From the NCBI RefSeq assembly GCF_004210375.1, contig NW_027467782.1, forward strand, positions 30,979,276 through 31,043,275: DNA of 64,000 nucleotides. The letters run 5' to 3'. Positions 20,881 through 31,629 of this stretch are shown here, one piece after another (within the stretch, counting starts at the first letter, position 1; the number at the start of each line of letters is the position of its first letter). A program made the translations under genes and the position numbers. The notes under the pieces are model-generated. The model was given only the letters and a program-made list of their open reading frames with translations, did not search any database and was not told the origin of the DNA. This stretch comes from Tachypleus tridentatus (taxonomy: Eukaryota > Arthropoda > Merostomata > Xiphosura > Limulidae).

Positions 20881-21830
20881 TAAGTAATTAATATGATTTT
20901 AATCTGTAATTTTTGATATTGCATTAGTTTTAGAACTAGCGCTCACACCCACGAAATGTGTAAAGCTAAAATTCAATGTCGGATGCTGATCAAACTCAAA
21001 ACTAGTAGTAGAGGTAGTTGTAAGTTAATTATTGCAAATACAATTTAAAGTTCTTCAAAGTGTGTATGAGACTGGGATAAATGGCTCATTTATTATCTGA
21101 GTTCACAATATTTTGTGACACAATAACTTGTAAGTTATTCAAAATTTCGAATATTTGTTGGACATCAGTTTGTTTGTTTAGAATTAAGCACAAAGCTGCA
21201 CAATGGGCTATCTGTGCTCTGTCCACCAGGGGCATCGAAACCCAGATTTTAGTGGTGTGAGTCTGCAGACATACCGCTGTGCCATTAGGGGCTTGGACGT
21301 CAGTATGAGCAATTTTCTAACATCTAAATTGAATTTTATTAGGTGTCAGTTAAGTCCTCAAATGTTACCTAAGAGTATTAATAATAGACGTAATACACTT
21401 AGCAGATTAAGTGAAAAATATTAATTCTTAAAGCTTTTGTCTTTGATTGATAATATAGTATCAAAGAAACTGCTGTTGTGGCATATAATACAACTCATTT
21501 AGGACATTCATTTGAAGCATTCTTGGAAATTTCATACACACACATATATATTCTTGTGGGATCACTGGCCATTAACAGGGAGCCAAAGGGTCTAATATTA
21601 CTGAAGATGAAAACATTTTTAAATTGTTCAGTTACTTATTTTGCTTATGCTTGTGATTTTTTTGGATAAAATACAAATAATTTTCACAATAAAATGTTAT
21701 TACGTAAATTTCAAATATTTGCACATTTTATAGAAATGTAATATAAAAACATTTTCACCATTTTAGTGCTAATTTGATAAAAAATACGTATATACTGACT
21801 ATACTTCATATATGTATATATACAGTCATA
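20881..21830. repeat. Inverted repeat, copy 2 (partner 811-2115)
   Basis: Aligns in reverse complement with 811-2115 but lacks the SINE-A of that copy. At the equivalent site ('gcgctcacacccacgaaatgtg', about 20940) the sequence runs on without interruption and with a single copy of the target sequence. It contains the shared SINE-B at 21170-21292. Confidence 0.85.
21170..21292 (-). mobile_element. SINE-B, orthologous to the copy at 1346-1472
   Basis: The minus-strand reading gives the same head and tail as the copy at 1346-1472. Flanking repeats 'ttggacatcagt' (21158-21169) and 'ttggacgtcagt' (21293-21304) are the same duplication seen around that copy, so this is one ancestral insertion carried by both repeats. 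Confidence 0.85.
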
Positions 21831-22537
21831 AACTATAGCAGTTTATAAAATAATTTTTAAAGGATATTTTAAGTGTAATATTTTTATCATTTGAGTTATC
21901 TATGATTACACAAGATAACATCTACACTCTCACATAATTTTGAAAGGTATTTTTTTGAACATTTAATTATTTTCCTATTGTAAATAATATGATATGATGA
22001 TGGATTTCTGATGAATCTTTGTAGGTAATGGAGCCTTTTTAACAATAAAATATTGTTTTCACTGCATAATGCTCCTGTCTTACTGGTAAATATCAGTTAT
22101 TCTCTTTGAAATGAAACATCTGTTTTCAATTGCCTAACTTTAAACTTCATACAACTTTTGAACCACTTACTTAATCAAATAAAATTCTGGTTCTTATTCC
22201 ATAGTATCAACTATTATTTGTATCTTGATAAAATTATTGCAAATATTAACAACAAAGGCACCATATATAAATATACTCTTTAAAAAAAGAAAGGCAAAAG
22301 GGATATTTTTGTTATTTTAAAGAGAAATATATGTAATAACGTTACAAGCTCAGAGTATGTGATGTTACACGTGTTAAGGCACTGATTGTCAGACCAAAAT
22401 GACAATAAAAGTTGTGCACTTTGAAAACGGAGGAAAACATCGGATTTTCGCCAAAACGCATGCGTATCCAATAAATTTGTTTGAGAGATCTGCAAAAAAC
22501 GGCTCGTTTGGGTTGAGAAAATATTTTACATAGAAGA
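21831..22537. other. No gene recognised; possible Penelope-type flank
   Basis: AT-rich. The minus-strand frames at 22280-22545 have no conserved features. The part next to 22538 ('ggttgagaaaatatttta') is probably part of the same element as the hammerhead-like motif. Confidence 0.4.
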
Positions 22538-22579
22538 GCGAACAACGTTTCGACCTTCTTCGGTCATCGTCAGGTTCAC
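22538..22579 (-). ncRNA. Hammerhead-ribozyme-like motif
   Basis: On the minus strand the order is GUGAAC, CUGACGA, U, GACC, GAAGAA, GGUC, GAAACGUU, GUUCGC. This gives the conserved CUGANGA and GAAA core segments, a GACC/GGUC stem II with a six-base loop, a minimal stem III (AC/GU) ending in a GUU cleavage triplet, and an outer stem I (GUGAAC/GUUCGC, six pairs with one G-U). One unpaired U between the core and stem II departs from the textbook form. Hammerheads with very short stem III are known from Penelope-like retroelements and related repeats. No Penelope RT is visible nearby. Activity is inferred only. Confidence 0.6.
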
Positions 22580-22682
22580 AAAGAAAGAGGTAACTGACCG
22601 AAAGCTACCTGAGTGTCGGAATGTAGAGGGCGGTATTAGATGTTTGAATATATAATTTATTTATTTTATTATATTAATATAG

Positions 22683-22960
22683 CACCATCACAAGGCTATG
22701 GAATCGTCACCAACAACATGGATCAACTCGTGACCGTCCACGATCTGGCAGACCTCGTGTGACCACGCCCGCACAGGATCACTACATCCGTTACGTCACC
22801 TTCGGGATAGGACCACCACTGCGACGTCTACTGCTTCAACAGTCCTTTTGCACATTCGAGGGAATCTTACGGACTTCGCCTTTGCAGACTTTGGATGTTC
22901 AGCAGTGACTGTGCAAAGTTTCACACATGTCACACAGAACTACCGGAATAAACTTGTTAA
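22683..22960 (+). pseudogene. Tc1-like transposase relic, DNA-binding region
   Basis: The frame from about 22684 reads TITRLWNRHQQHGSTRDRP then RSGRPRVTTPAQDHYIR. This is the helix-turn-helix end and the GRPR motif that precedes the second HTH in Tc1 transposases. After a frame change near 22797 the sequence continues as HLRDRTTTATSTASTVLLHI, the next segment of the same family, and then decays. No inverted terminal repeats or DDE residues were found here. The relic at 55470-55830 carries a more C-terminal part of a similar transposase. Confidence 0.8.
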
Positions 22961-23402
22961 CAATATGTCTTATATTCTGCCTTTTGCGTTTCTTTTTTTG
23001 AAGACTATATGTTTTGAATCCCATTAGAAAATAATAGTGGTGTAAAGGTTTAAAATTATTTAAGTATGATTATTTACACACATTGAAAAACCTTCAGTAG
23101 TTTAATGTATTTGATTGAGGTGAAAAAGCTAAAAGAATTAGGAATCGTGTTTTTAGAGAAATTTATAATTTGAAAACAAGAAGGCTATTTTAACCTTGAT
23201 ATAAGATTTTGATGTGGGCTACCATTGCATTTAATAGCTTATAAGGCTCACTGGCATACAACAACTACAGTAGTGGTTGGAATACTATTGATGTCAGTAG
23301 TTTGTTATAACAACAGTTTTTATAATATGAAGTTTGTGAATGCTAACTTAGAAAAGGTATTCACTCCATAACAACTGTTATACAAGTGTTCATTGTCTGT
23401 TC
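22961..23402. other. No gene recognised
   Basis: AT-rich sequence without features. Confidence 0.5.
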
Positions 23403-23516
23403 CCTAGTAGGACAGAGGTTAGTGTTTGAATTTATAATGTTAAAGTCAGGGTTTTGATTCCCCTTGGTAGACACAGCAGATAGCCCGTTGTTGCTTTGCT
23501 ATAACAAAACAAACAC
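23403..23516 (+). mobile_element. SINE-C (tRNA-derived)
   Basis: The head 'acagaggttagtgtttgaat', the B-box-like 'gggttttgattcccc' and the tail 'cagcagatagcccgttgttgctttgctat' with AAAC-type end define a third SINE family. The tail differs from SINE-A and SINE-B by the lack of the 'gtgcttaatt' or 'gcgcgaaattc' element. Confidence 0.7.
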
Positions 23517-26429
23517 ATTCTGTCTGATATGTCTAGAATATTATCTACCATCCACTCACCGTATTGTCTGACTGAAATTATATATGAATGAAATCATTAG
23601 ATCATTAATGCATGTAATAAACCTTTGAAGTCCAAAGTACATGTAGTTTTTAAATTAATTAATGCATTCAGAGGGAGATTTTAAGTTTCTAACTTGTTAT
23701 ATTATATTCTTAAAGTTTATTTGTAATTTTTCTCTATTTTTTCACACAACTATTTAAAAGTTATTATATTTTATTAGAATATCTCTCCTTTATGATTGAA
23801 CCTTTTTACATTTATTATTCATGTAAAATAATAACATTTGGTCAATCTAGAATCTCGTAAAGCTGAAAAAATATATATCTGAGACAGCTCATATCATTAT
23901 GTTTTCATCATCAACTTTGAGGGTTATTTTAGGAGTCACAAGACGATGAAAAAATTCCGTGCGTATAAAAAAATTTGCTAATGTGTTCATGGGCTATGTA
24001 GCAGTGGTAGTGGATTTATCAAGTGGAAGCTGACGTATGCTCTCCATAGAGAGCCATTGTGTGGGTTTTCTGTACATTAAAACACAGCTGGCTACAGTAC
24101 AATGTTTTATCACATTTTAACACTACTGGTATGTATTTTTTTTTCTGGTCATAATCAGCTATGTTTTTTGAGTGGTTGTGATACATGCTTTATTAAATAG
24201 TGGGGTTTAACTACATTGCTTTATTAGGTAATTATAGCCTTTAGGTGTTAATTATCATCCCTATCTGGTAAAACATAACAGAAGTGATCATGTTGTATAT
24301 TTTGTTTTTTAGTGAGGTATGAGTTTAGTGCATTATGTAATCATAGTATTTGATTTTGTCCTGTTGAGATGTTAATCCAGTGTTTTGGTATCATGAAAAT
24401 TCTAGTCAAAAGTAATAATATCTAGATATTTTCAAACATTTGTTAACTTTTCATACAATCGTTGTCTTCAGTAATTTTACTCGTGAAAAATTTAAAGGAA
24501 CTCAGCATTAACAGTTTTATACCCCTATAAAAGTGTTTCTTGTGCATAACATCAGGGTCAGAAAAGCAAGAACTTGTTTATCCTTTTAATAATACTAAAA
24601 TATTAGTGTATAAACATTTGATCATTTTTTAGGTTTTGTAATGTCATTAAAACTTTTAATTACTTTTCCATTATTTACAATTTGTTACCCTCTTGTAAGT
24701 TACAAAAAACAATGTGCTCATTACCTTTGAAGGAGTTTCAAAATGACAGGGTTTATAATTTTGTTGTTTTCTGACAATAATTTTATAATAGCTCAGGCTG
24801 CAAGCTAAGAAGTGATGCATTAAATTAATCCTGATTCTCCTTTATTATGTTTATAAAGAATACTTGATTATGAGTTCTAATAAAAATTGCCAGGTTTATC
24901 AACAGCTTTACTTAAAACCTTTAGATACCTACCTTGTAGCTTAATATTGGAAAATGTCACTACTACAGCAGCTTCTTGGATATAAAATATGGAAATTATC
25001 AGTCAGGTTTTCAAAGAAATCTATGCAGTCTTGATGACATTCTGTAAACCCTGACATAATGTGATTGGGATTAACTTGTTGCTGCTTGCTGGTAATATCA
25101 GCAGCAGGTTACCACAGATATATTTTGTTCTTACCATACATATACAGTAAATGCCATTGAAATAATGTGCTTTATGTAATTTCAGATTACTGTACCTATA
25201 TAAGCAGCTGTTTTATGTGGGACGAAATTCTCCTGCAGGGTTAAGAACCGAAAAGAACAAACCAACATTTACTATTATAGAGTATATATAGCTGCAAATC
25301 TACAGTATGACTTAAATGAGTCTTACAAATCATAATGATCAAGTCTGATTGTAAGCACTTGTCTGTAATGGCAGATTCATTGCTCTTAACTTTAACCCTC
25401 TGTTCCTGGAAACATTTCTTGAGACGTCTCTGAACTAAGTAGTTTAGAAATAGTAGATATTTTATTTTTACCTAAAACATTGAATGAATTTTTATTTCTT
25501 AAAAAATTATAGAAGTTGCTGTTTAAGAGATGTTTTCTTGTAGGAAAGACAAATAGAAAGTTCACTAACATAAGTTTCAGTATTAAATGATAAAGAGAAA
25601 AAACAAACAAACATGCAAATCAGGTACATATTGTAATGATGCTAGGAAAACACTAGGTAAAAAAAATCAATTAAAACAAACAAAATATAGGAGTTTAAGA
25701 GTGTTTACAAGAGAATAACTTATTGTTTAATTTTAAAAGTATAATAAAGAGAACAGACTACTAATATTCATCACTGGTACAACTCACTTACCATTTCAAA
25801 CAATACAATGTTCCTCTTCTACAAGATGGTTCGTGTTTAACCTTCCAGTCCTCTTTACCTCAAAACTAATATCTGTAATGTTAAACATCTTTTTTCTTGA
25901 TCATTTAATGGGAGTGTGTACAAAGAGAGCATACTCATATCAAGAATTTCAACTTACATTCTTAGTCCAGTGAATAATGTCACTCCATGACCTTTGTTCA
26001 CTGACAGCATTGGTCATGAAACATTGGTCAGACTTGCGGGGGTCAATTATCTGTTATAGCCGTTCGGTTACTCCCGAAGGACAAGGCGCTGAGGTCATGG
26101 TAGCATTGCAAAACTGGATCAAGTAATAGACAATTTACCGACTTTGTTCGGTGAAGTACTCGTGTAATGTGCGTTCTGATTACTGATTTACAGCATATAA
26201 TGTTCATTTCACAACGTTCACACAATGTTACATGACAACGTTGATTATTCGCTATGAAGTGACTGCATTTTGACGATTTCATAACAGCGTTATGGTATAA
26301 CGTGACCAAATCACAACCAAATTGTGGCAACACATGACGTTGCAACTCTCATATATGGGACACTGGACATTACTTGGATAAGAGGGGAAAACATTTCATT
26401 CTGAAATTCATTCCTAATTATGTAACATC
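23517..26429. other. No gene recognised
   Basis: About 2.9 kb of AT-rich sequence. The longest frames (25392-25610 and 26043-26345, both minus) show no known motif. The stretch 26030-26345 is less AT-rich than its surroundings and may be a fragment of an unidentified repeat. Confidence 0.45.
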
Positions 26430-26513
26430 AATTTGGCGCCCCACCCCGACGCTGCGCCCGGGGACAGATGTACACCCTTGACCCCCCCCCCTTCCCTAGC
26501 TACGCCACTGGCG
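26430..26513 (-). mobile_element. Possible DNA-transposon terminus
   Basis: A GC-rich stretch that on the minus strand begins 'ccagtggcgtagctaggg' and runs through a C/G-rich tract. Ends of this kind occur on non-autonomous DNA transposons in many animals. I found no partner terminus, so the assignment is tentative. Confidence 0.3.
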
Positions 26514-26715
26514 AACGTGTAATCTTTTTAAGCCAAAAATCATGAACGGTAGAACTTTCTATTTAAAACACCAATAAAAAGTATTTTAATTAGTAAAGAA
26601 AAATCCTACCAGGAATAATATATTTTTGTGTGATAATCCTCCATATGAAACAAGCATCTCAACGTTACTTGTTTCAGATTACCCTTAGTAACTACAAGTA
26701 CTTCTCATTACTTTC

Positions 26716-26983
26716 GCCCGGCATGGCCATGTGGTTAAAGCACTCGACTTGTAATCCAAGGGTCGCGGGTTAAAATCCTCGTCGCACCAAACATGCTCGC
26801 TCTTTTAGAAGTGGGTGCGTTTTAACGTAACGGTCAATCCCACTATTCGTTGTTAAAAGAGTAACGCAAGAAATTAGCGGTAGGTACTGATGATCAGCTG
26901 TCTTCCACCTACTCTTACATTACTAAATTAGGGACGACAAGCGCAGATAGCCCTCAAATAGCCTCAAGCGAAACAAAAACAAA
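26716..26983 (+). mobile_element. SINE-A, full length, diverged
   Basis: It has the tRNA-like head 'gcccggcatggccatgtggtt' minus its last base, a B box decayed to 'gggttaaaatcc', the conserved middle with 'aatcccactattcgttg', and the tail 'gcgcagatagccctc' ending in AAAC repeats. No clear target-site duplication. Confidence 0.9.
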
Positions 26984-26989
26984 TATTGA

Positions 26990-28015
26990 TTTTCATACTT
27001 GGATTTTGTATAATTATAGTATATATGTCGATGTGTTTCTTAGTGAATGCCTGGATTTGGTATGATTATAGTAAATATGTGGATGGATTTGGTATGATTA
27101 TAGTATATATGTCAATGTGTTTCTCAGTGAATACCTGGATATGGTATGATTATAGTAAATATGTGGATGGATTTGGTATGATTATAGTATATATGTCGAT
27201 GTGTTTCTTTGTGAATACCTGGATTTGGTATGATTATAGTAAATATGTGGATGGATTTGGTATGATTATAGTATATATGTCGATGTGTTTCTTTGTGAAT
27301 ACCTGGATTTGGTATGATTATAGTATATATGTCGATGTGTTTCTCAGTTAATACCTGGATTTGGTATGATTTTAGTATATATGTCGATGTGTTTCTCAGT
27401 TAATACCTGGATATGGTATGATTATAGTAAATATGTGGATGGATTTGGTATGATTATAGTATATATGTCGATGTGTTTCTTTGTGAATACCTGGATTTGG
27501 TATGATTATAGTATATATGTCGATGTGTTTCTCAGTTAATACCTGGATATGGTATGATTATAGTAAATATGTGGATGGATTTGGTATGATTATAGTATAA
27601 ATGTCGGTGTGTTTGGTATGATTATAGTATTTATGTCGATGTGTTTCTTAGTGAATACCTGGATTTGGTATGATTATAGTATATATGTCGATGTGTTTGG
27701 TATGATTATAGTATTTATGTCGATGTTTTTCTTAGTGAATACCTGGATTTGGTATGATTATAGTATATGTGTTTGGTATGTCAATGTGTTTTTCTTACAG
27801 AATACCTGGATATGGTATGATTATAATATAGAGGTCAATGTGTTTCTTAGTAAATACCTGGATTTGGTATAGTTACGGTGTTCACGTCAATGTGTTTCTT
27901 AATGAATACCTGGATTTGGTATACATATGTTGATGTGTTTCTTAATGAATATCTGGATTTGGTATGATTATGGTATATATGTCGATGTGTTTCTTAGTGA
28001 ATCGTTTCGGTAATC
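26990..28015 (+). repeat. Composite minisatellite, 52-bp and 84-bp units
   Basis: The base unit of 52 bp contains 'tatgattatagtatatatgt', 'cgatgtgtttct' and 'gaatacctggat'. In part of the array a 32-bp extra piece ('aaatatgtggatggatttgg' and flanks) alternates with it, giving 84-bp units. Both lengths occur side by side, and units decay towards 28015. Because 84 is divisible by three, a repeated 28-residue frame stays open at 26986-27351. I regard that frame as a by-product. Confidence 0.9.
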
Positions 28016-28690
28016 CAATTAGGTATTTGCTTATGTATTTGACATAATAATTGCAGGATGACAAAAGTGAAGTTATTTATTTCTAAAATTTTAATGTATT
28101 TGTTTGTTTGACATTATGCCTTTTTTATGAAGTGTCCATTATTACTATTTTTTGCATCGATGTTTTTTTTTTAATTTGAAAATTGGGGTTTCGTCTTATA
28201 TCTTTATAGAATTGCTTTGTTTTTCTTTAGTAAATGTAAGACTCAATATCTTGGTATAATAATTTTTAGCCATCAAAATACTTTGATTTCACGAATTCAT
28301 GTTCATTCCGACATACATCTATTTATTAAATATTATTTGTGTTACATTAACATGAATAGTACATAGTATTTTTGTAAATATTACAATCTCTTTGAAGTTT
28401 GATTTAGTTATTAATATTTTAACTTCAACTGCATCATAACACAATTTTATATAAACTCGTTTTATAGTATTTGTCTGTATTTGGAAAGATTATGGAAACA
28501 ATATATATTTACATAAGTATAATATAAATGGTAAAACAACATGCGGAAACTAAAATGTCTTTGTAGTTTTTCTTATATGAATGAAAGCAGCGAGAAAAAG
28601 TTAATGGCATTCGTTCACTTCAATATATTTACGTACAAAATTATACATACGTATTATAATGTACATCTGACGAGCCGATGATTTATTTTG
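28016..28690. other. No gene recognised
   Basis: AT-rich sequence without features. Confidence 0.5.
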
Positions 28691-28812
28691 CGTTGTTGTT
28701 TTTGATTAAGCACAAAGCTACAATGGGCTGTCTGTGCTTTGCCCACCACGAGTATCGAAACCCGGTTCTTAGCGTTTTAAGTCCGCAGACATACCGTTGA
28801 GTTACTGGGGGG
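28691..28812 (-). mobile_element. SINE-B
   Basis: Minus-strand reading: head with 'cagtaactcaacggtatg', B-box-like 'gggtttcgatactcg', tail 'gcacagacagcccattgtagctttgtgcttaatc'. The target duplication is not clear. Confidence 0.8.
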
Positions 28813-29560
28813 ACGTTTATTTTTATTTTTTGCGATGTAGTACAAGTTCAAATAGCCGGAACTTTTAATTTTAATTTAAAAGTTAATTTAATGTGAATGT
28901 GTATCAAATTTATAATAATTGCCAACAAGATTCATACACACAAAAACAATATCAAGTCCTCTATCTGGCATGATAATAACTTTCAAGTTGATATAGATGC
29001 AGTTCACTTAACGAGGAAACTAGCTAACTCTATTATTCGCTGGACTCACGCCGTTTATAAGCTGACTTTTAACCGCGGAAAATATCTAATGTCCTCGTAA
29101 AAATACTATCGTCTAAAGTTAAATGGTTTGCAGTGTTCGACATCAATGAACGTTCTTGGTCAAATATAGGTAGTTTTTTTCGATTAATAAGCGTTTATAA
29201 CAGTTATCAGTTCTGAGGTTTATAGTATACTAACTGTTACAAACTAACAATATATGCTATTTCTCAGCGAGTTTGATGACTATCTTTCATAATCATTAGA
29301 CAAGGTTCAAATTTCAGTTGGCAACAATACTGGCAGTAACTAGAACTTAAACACACATATCTGCAATTGATGATTCTTTACTCTAGAATCTTCTACAAAT
29401 TTATAAAATAGAGGAGAATTTCGCAATACATATTTAACACAAGAAGTGGCGTATATTTCTAAATATTAATATACATTTAACTAAAAGAATCGTTCATATT
29501 AAAATAAATATATGTTAATGAAATGCCGTTACAATCGAAACTACGTGAACTAAACCCAGG
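28813..29560. other. No gene recognised
   Basis: AT-rich. The 67-codon frame at 28897-29100 (plus) has no conserved feature. Confidence 0.5.
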
Positions 29561-29795
29561 GTTTGTTTGCTTGTTTTTGAATTTCGCACAAAGCTACTCG
29601 AGCTAATCTGTGCTAGCTGTCCCTAATTTAGCAGTGTAAGACTGGAGAGATGATAGCTAGTCATCACCGCCAACTCTTGGGCTACTCTTTTACCAACGAA
29701 TAGTGGGATTGACCGTCACATTATAATCGGGATTCGAGCCCACGACTCCTCAGATTAAGAGTCGAGTGCCTTATCCACCTGGCCATGCCGGGCCC
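29561..29795 (-). mobile_element. SINE-A with internal deletion
   Basis: Shows the tail ('gaatttcgcacaaagctactcgag' region, shortened), middle and tRNA-like head ('ggcatggccaggtgg' in minus reading). About 35 bases between the middle and the B box are missing compared with the copy at 1761-2035. Confidence 0.9.
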
Positions 29796-30192
29796 AGATT
29801 TTGGAGATGACAATGTTTAAGGTACTAGCAAATATTGTTTCCAATATTTATGGTCTTTTTGAGTTCTTCATTATTCATCATCTAGTAACCTAAAGAAAAT
29901 AAAAGAAATCTATACAGTAAATAGTTGGTCAAAATCATAAATTTGGCCAAGGAGAACAATATTATTCACACACTCAAATAATCTTGGTTACAAAATAATA
30001 AGTTTAAAATGACTTGAAGACTTTATAAATATTTCTCCTCGGGAAATATGTACGTAGTGCTGTGGCGACATGTAACTGATAAGTAAATAAATATTTATAT
30101 ATACAATCCAGTTATGTTGCGTGTATAAAGCATTTTAATATACAATGTTTGGGATTAAAAAACCAACTGTGTGCCTTTGATAAGAAGAAAGC
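29796..30192. other. No gene recognised
   Basis: AT-rich spacer inside a SINE cluster. Confidence 0.5.
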
Positions 30193-30313
30193 CACCCGGC
30201 AAAGAGCATGGTAAGTCAGTGGATGTGCAACGTGAAAACACGGGTTTCGACCTCGACGCAGATAGCCCTTGAGTAGCTTTGCGCGAAATTCAAAAACAAA
30301 CAAACAAACAAAC
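30193..30313 (+). mobile_element. Chimeric SINE: B/C-like head joined to a SINE-A tail
   Basis: The head ('agcatggtaagtcagtggat', B-box-like 'gggtttcgacc') is of the SINE-B/C type. Directly after it comes the SINE-A tail 'gcagatagcccttgagtagc' then 'tttgcgcgaaattc' and (AAAC)n. The whole SINE-A middle is absent. Confidence 0.65.
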
Positions 30314-30375
30314 CGCCCCTTTAGGCATAGAACATGAGGTTTAGGTAATTCATTTTATTTTATCTTTTCAACATT

Positions 30376-30510
30376 ATCAATGTCTCCCACTGGTACAGCG
30401 GTAAGTCTACGGATTTACAATTCTAAAATCATGGGTTTGATTCCCTTCGATGGACTCAGCAGATGGCCTGATGTGGCTTTACTGCAGGAAAACACATACG
30501 CATCACTGAT
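30376..30510 (+). mobile_element. SINE-C
   Basis: Head 'actggtacagcggtaagtct', B-box-like 'gggtttgattccc', tail 'cagcagatggcctgatgtgg' then 'ctttactgcaggaaaacac'. Another member with the same tail is at 50995-51049. Confidence 0.8.
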
Positions 30511-30545
30511 AGCCTGTATTTTAAGAAAACAAAAAAGCAGCAAAT

Positions 30546-30812
30546 GTTTTGAATTTCGCACAAAGCTACCCGAGGGCTATCTGCGCTAGCCGTCCCTAAT
30601 TTAGCACTGTAAGACTAGAGGGAAGGCAACTAGTCATCACCACCCACCGCCAATTCATGGGCTACTCTTTTACCAACAAATAGTGGGATTGAAAGTAACA
30701 TTATAACGCCTCTACGGCTGAAAGGGCGAGCATGTTTGGCGCGATGGGGATGCGAACCCGCGATCCTTGGATTACGAGTCGCACGCCTTAACGCATTTGG
30801 CCATGCCGGGCC
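30546..30812 (-). mobile_element. SINE-A, full length
   Basis: Minus-strand reading has all parts: 'ggcccggcatggccaaatgc' head, 'gggttcgcatccc' B box, middle and tail. No obvious target duplication; it follows SINE-C after 35 bases. Confidence 0.9.
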
Positions 30813-30865
30813 TAAAATAATTAAACATGCCATTATTGATTCATTTTTCTAATTACTTGTCATTT

Positions 30866-30994
30866 GCTACCCAGTGGCTCAGCGGAATGTTTGTGGACTT
30901 ACAACGCTAAAATTCGGCTCTCAATAGCCGTGGTGGGCTGAGCCTAGATAACCTATTGTGTAGCTTTGTGCTTAATTCAAAACAACAACAACAA
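30866..30994 (+). mobile_element. SINE-B with perfect target-site duplication
   Basis: Head 'agtggctcagcggaatgttt', tail 'ctattgtgtagctttgtgct' followed by CAA repeats. The direct repeats 'acttgtcattt' at 30855-30865 and 30995-31005 are identical (11 bases). Confidence 0.9.
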
Positions 30995-31005
30995 ACTTGT
31001 CATTT

Positions 31006-31629
31006 AGGTTTTATTGCATATAACGTAACTAATTTTATTTGAATTAATTTTGGAAAAATTAATAAAAAATAAAGTGGTTGCAAGAATTATGAAAAATGTG
31101 TTAAAAGTGGATTACTTAAACATTTGTTAATTTTAGAAAGTATATTCATTTTTCTTTTCGTTTTGTAAAGTGTCGCTTGTTCCTAGCTGAATTTGATTGG
31201 TTATATCACATTGTTCTATTCTGAGATATTGAATTGCGATTGCTTAGCAAAATAGAACGTTTTAACCGTTGTGGAAGAATCATTTAAACGTAAGTACTCT
31301 TAGTTATCTATAACAACATAAATTTGAGAAATTCAGAAAACTCTTGGTAATATCAAAAGCTTTACCATCCTTTTACGTTTTGAAAATCCAGAACTTTTAT
31401 TTAGTTTTGTGTTTTTAATTTAGTGATTTATTGAGTTTTAAGTTTACGCTCTTCCAAACATTAGGCTTAAGATGGCTAATGTGATTAGAAAAAGCTTAAG
31501 AAATGGACTACAAAAGGTTTCATCAAAATTGTAATGTAAGTATGTATGATTCACATAATTATGTTTGATTTATATTAATTTGAAAAAGTAGGCTACTATG
31601 TTTAACCAACACATTTTTCCTTTAACTAT
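31006..31629. other. No gene recognised
   Basis: AT-rich sequence upstream of the hAT pseudogene. I could not identify the terminal inverted repeat of that element here. Confidence 0.45.

Noticed and set aside
26043..26345. 100-codon minus-strand frame with several Cys and His
   Set aside because: The Cys/His spacing fits no zinc-binding pattern I know, and there is no splice or start context. Left as unassigned sequence.
26986..27872. Repeat protein with 28-residue units (IIVYMSMCF...NTWIWYDYS)
   Set aside because: It is the translation of the 84-bp minisatellite unit. Frames break wherever a 52-bp unit intervenes, and there is no start context or splice signal.
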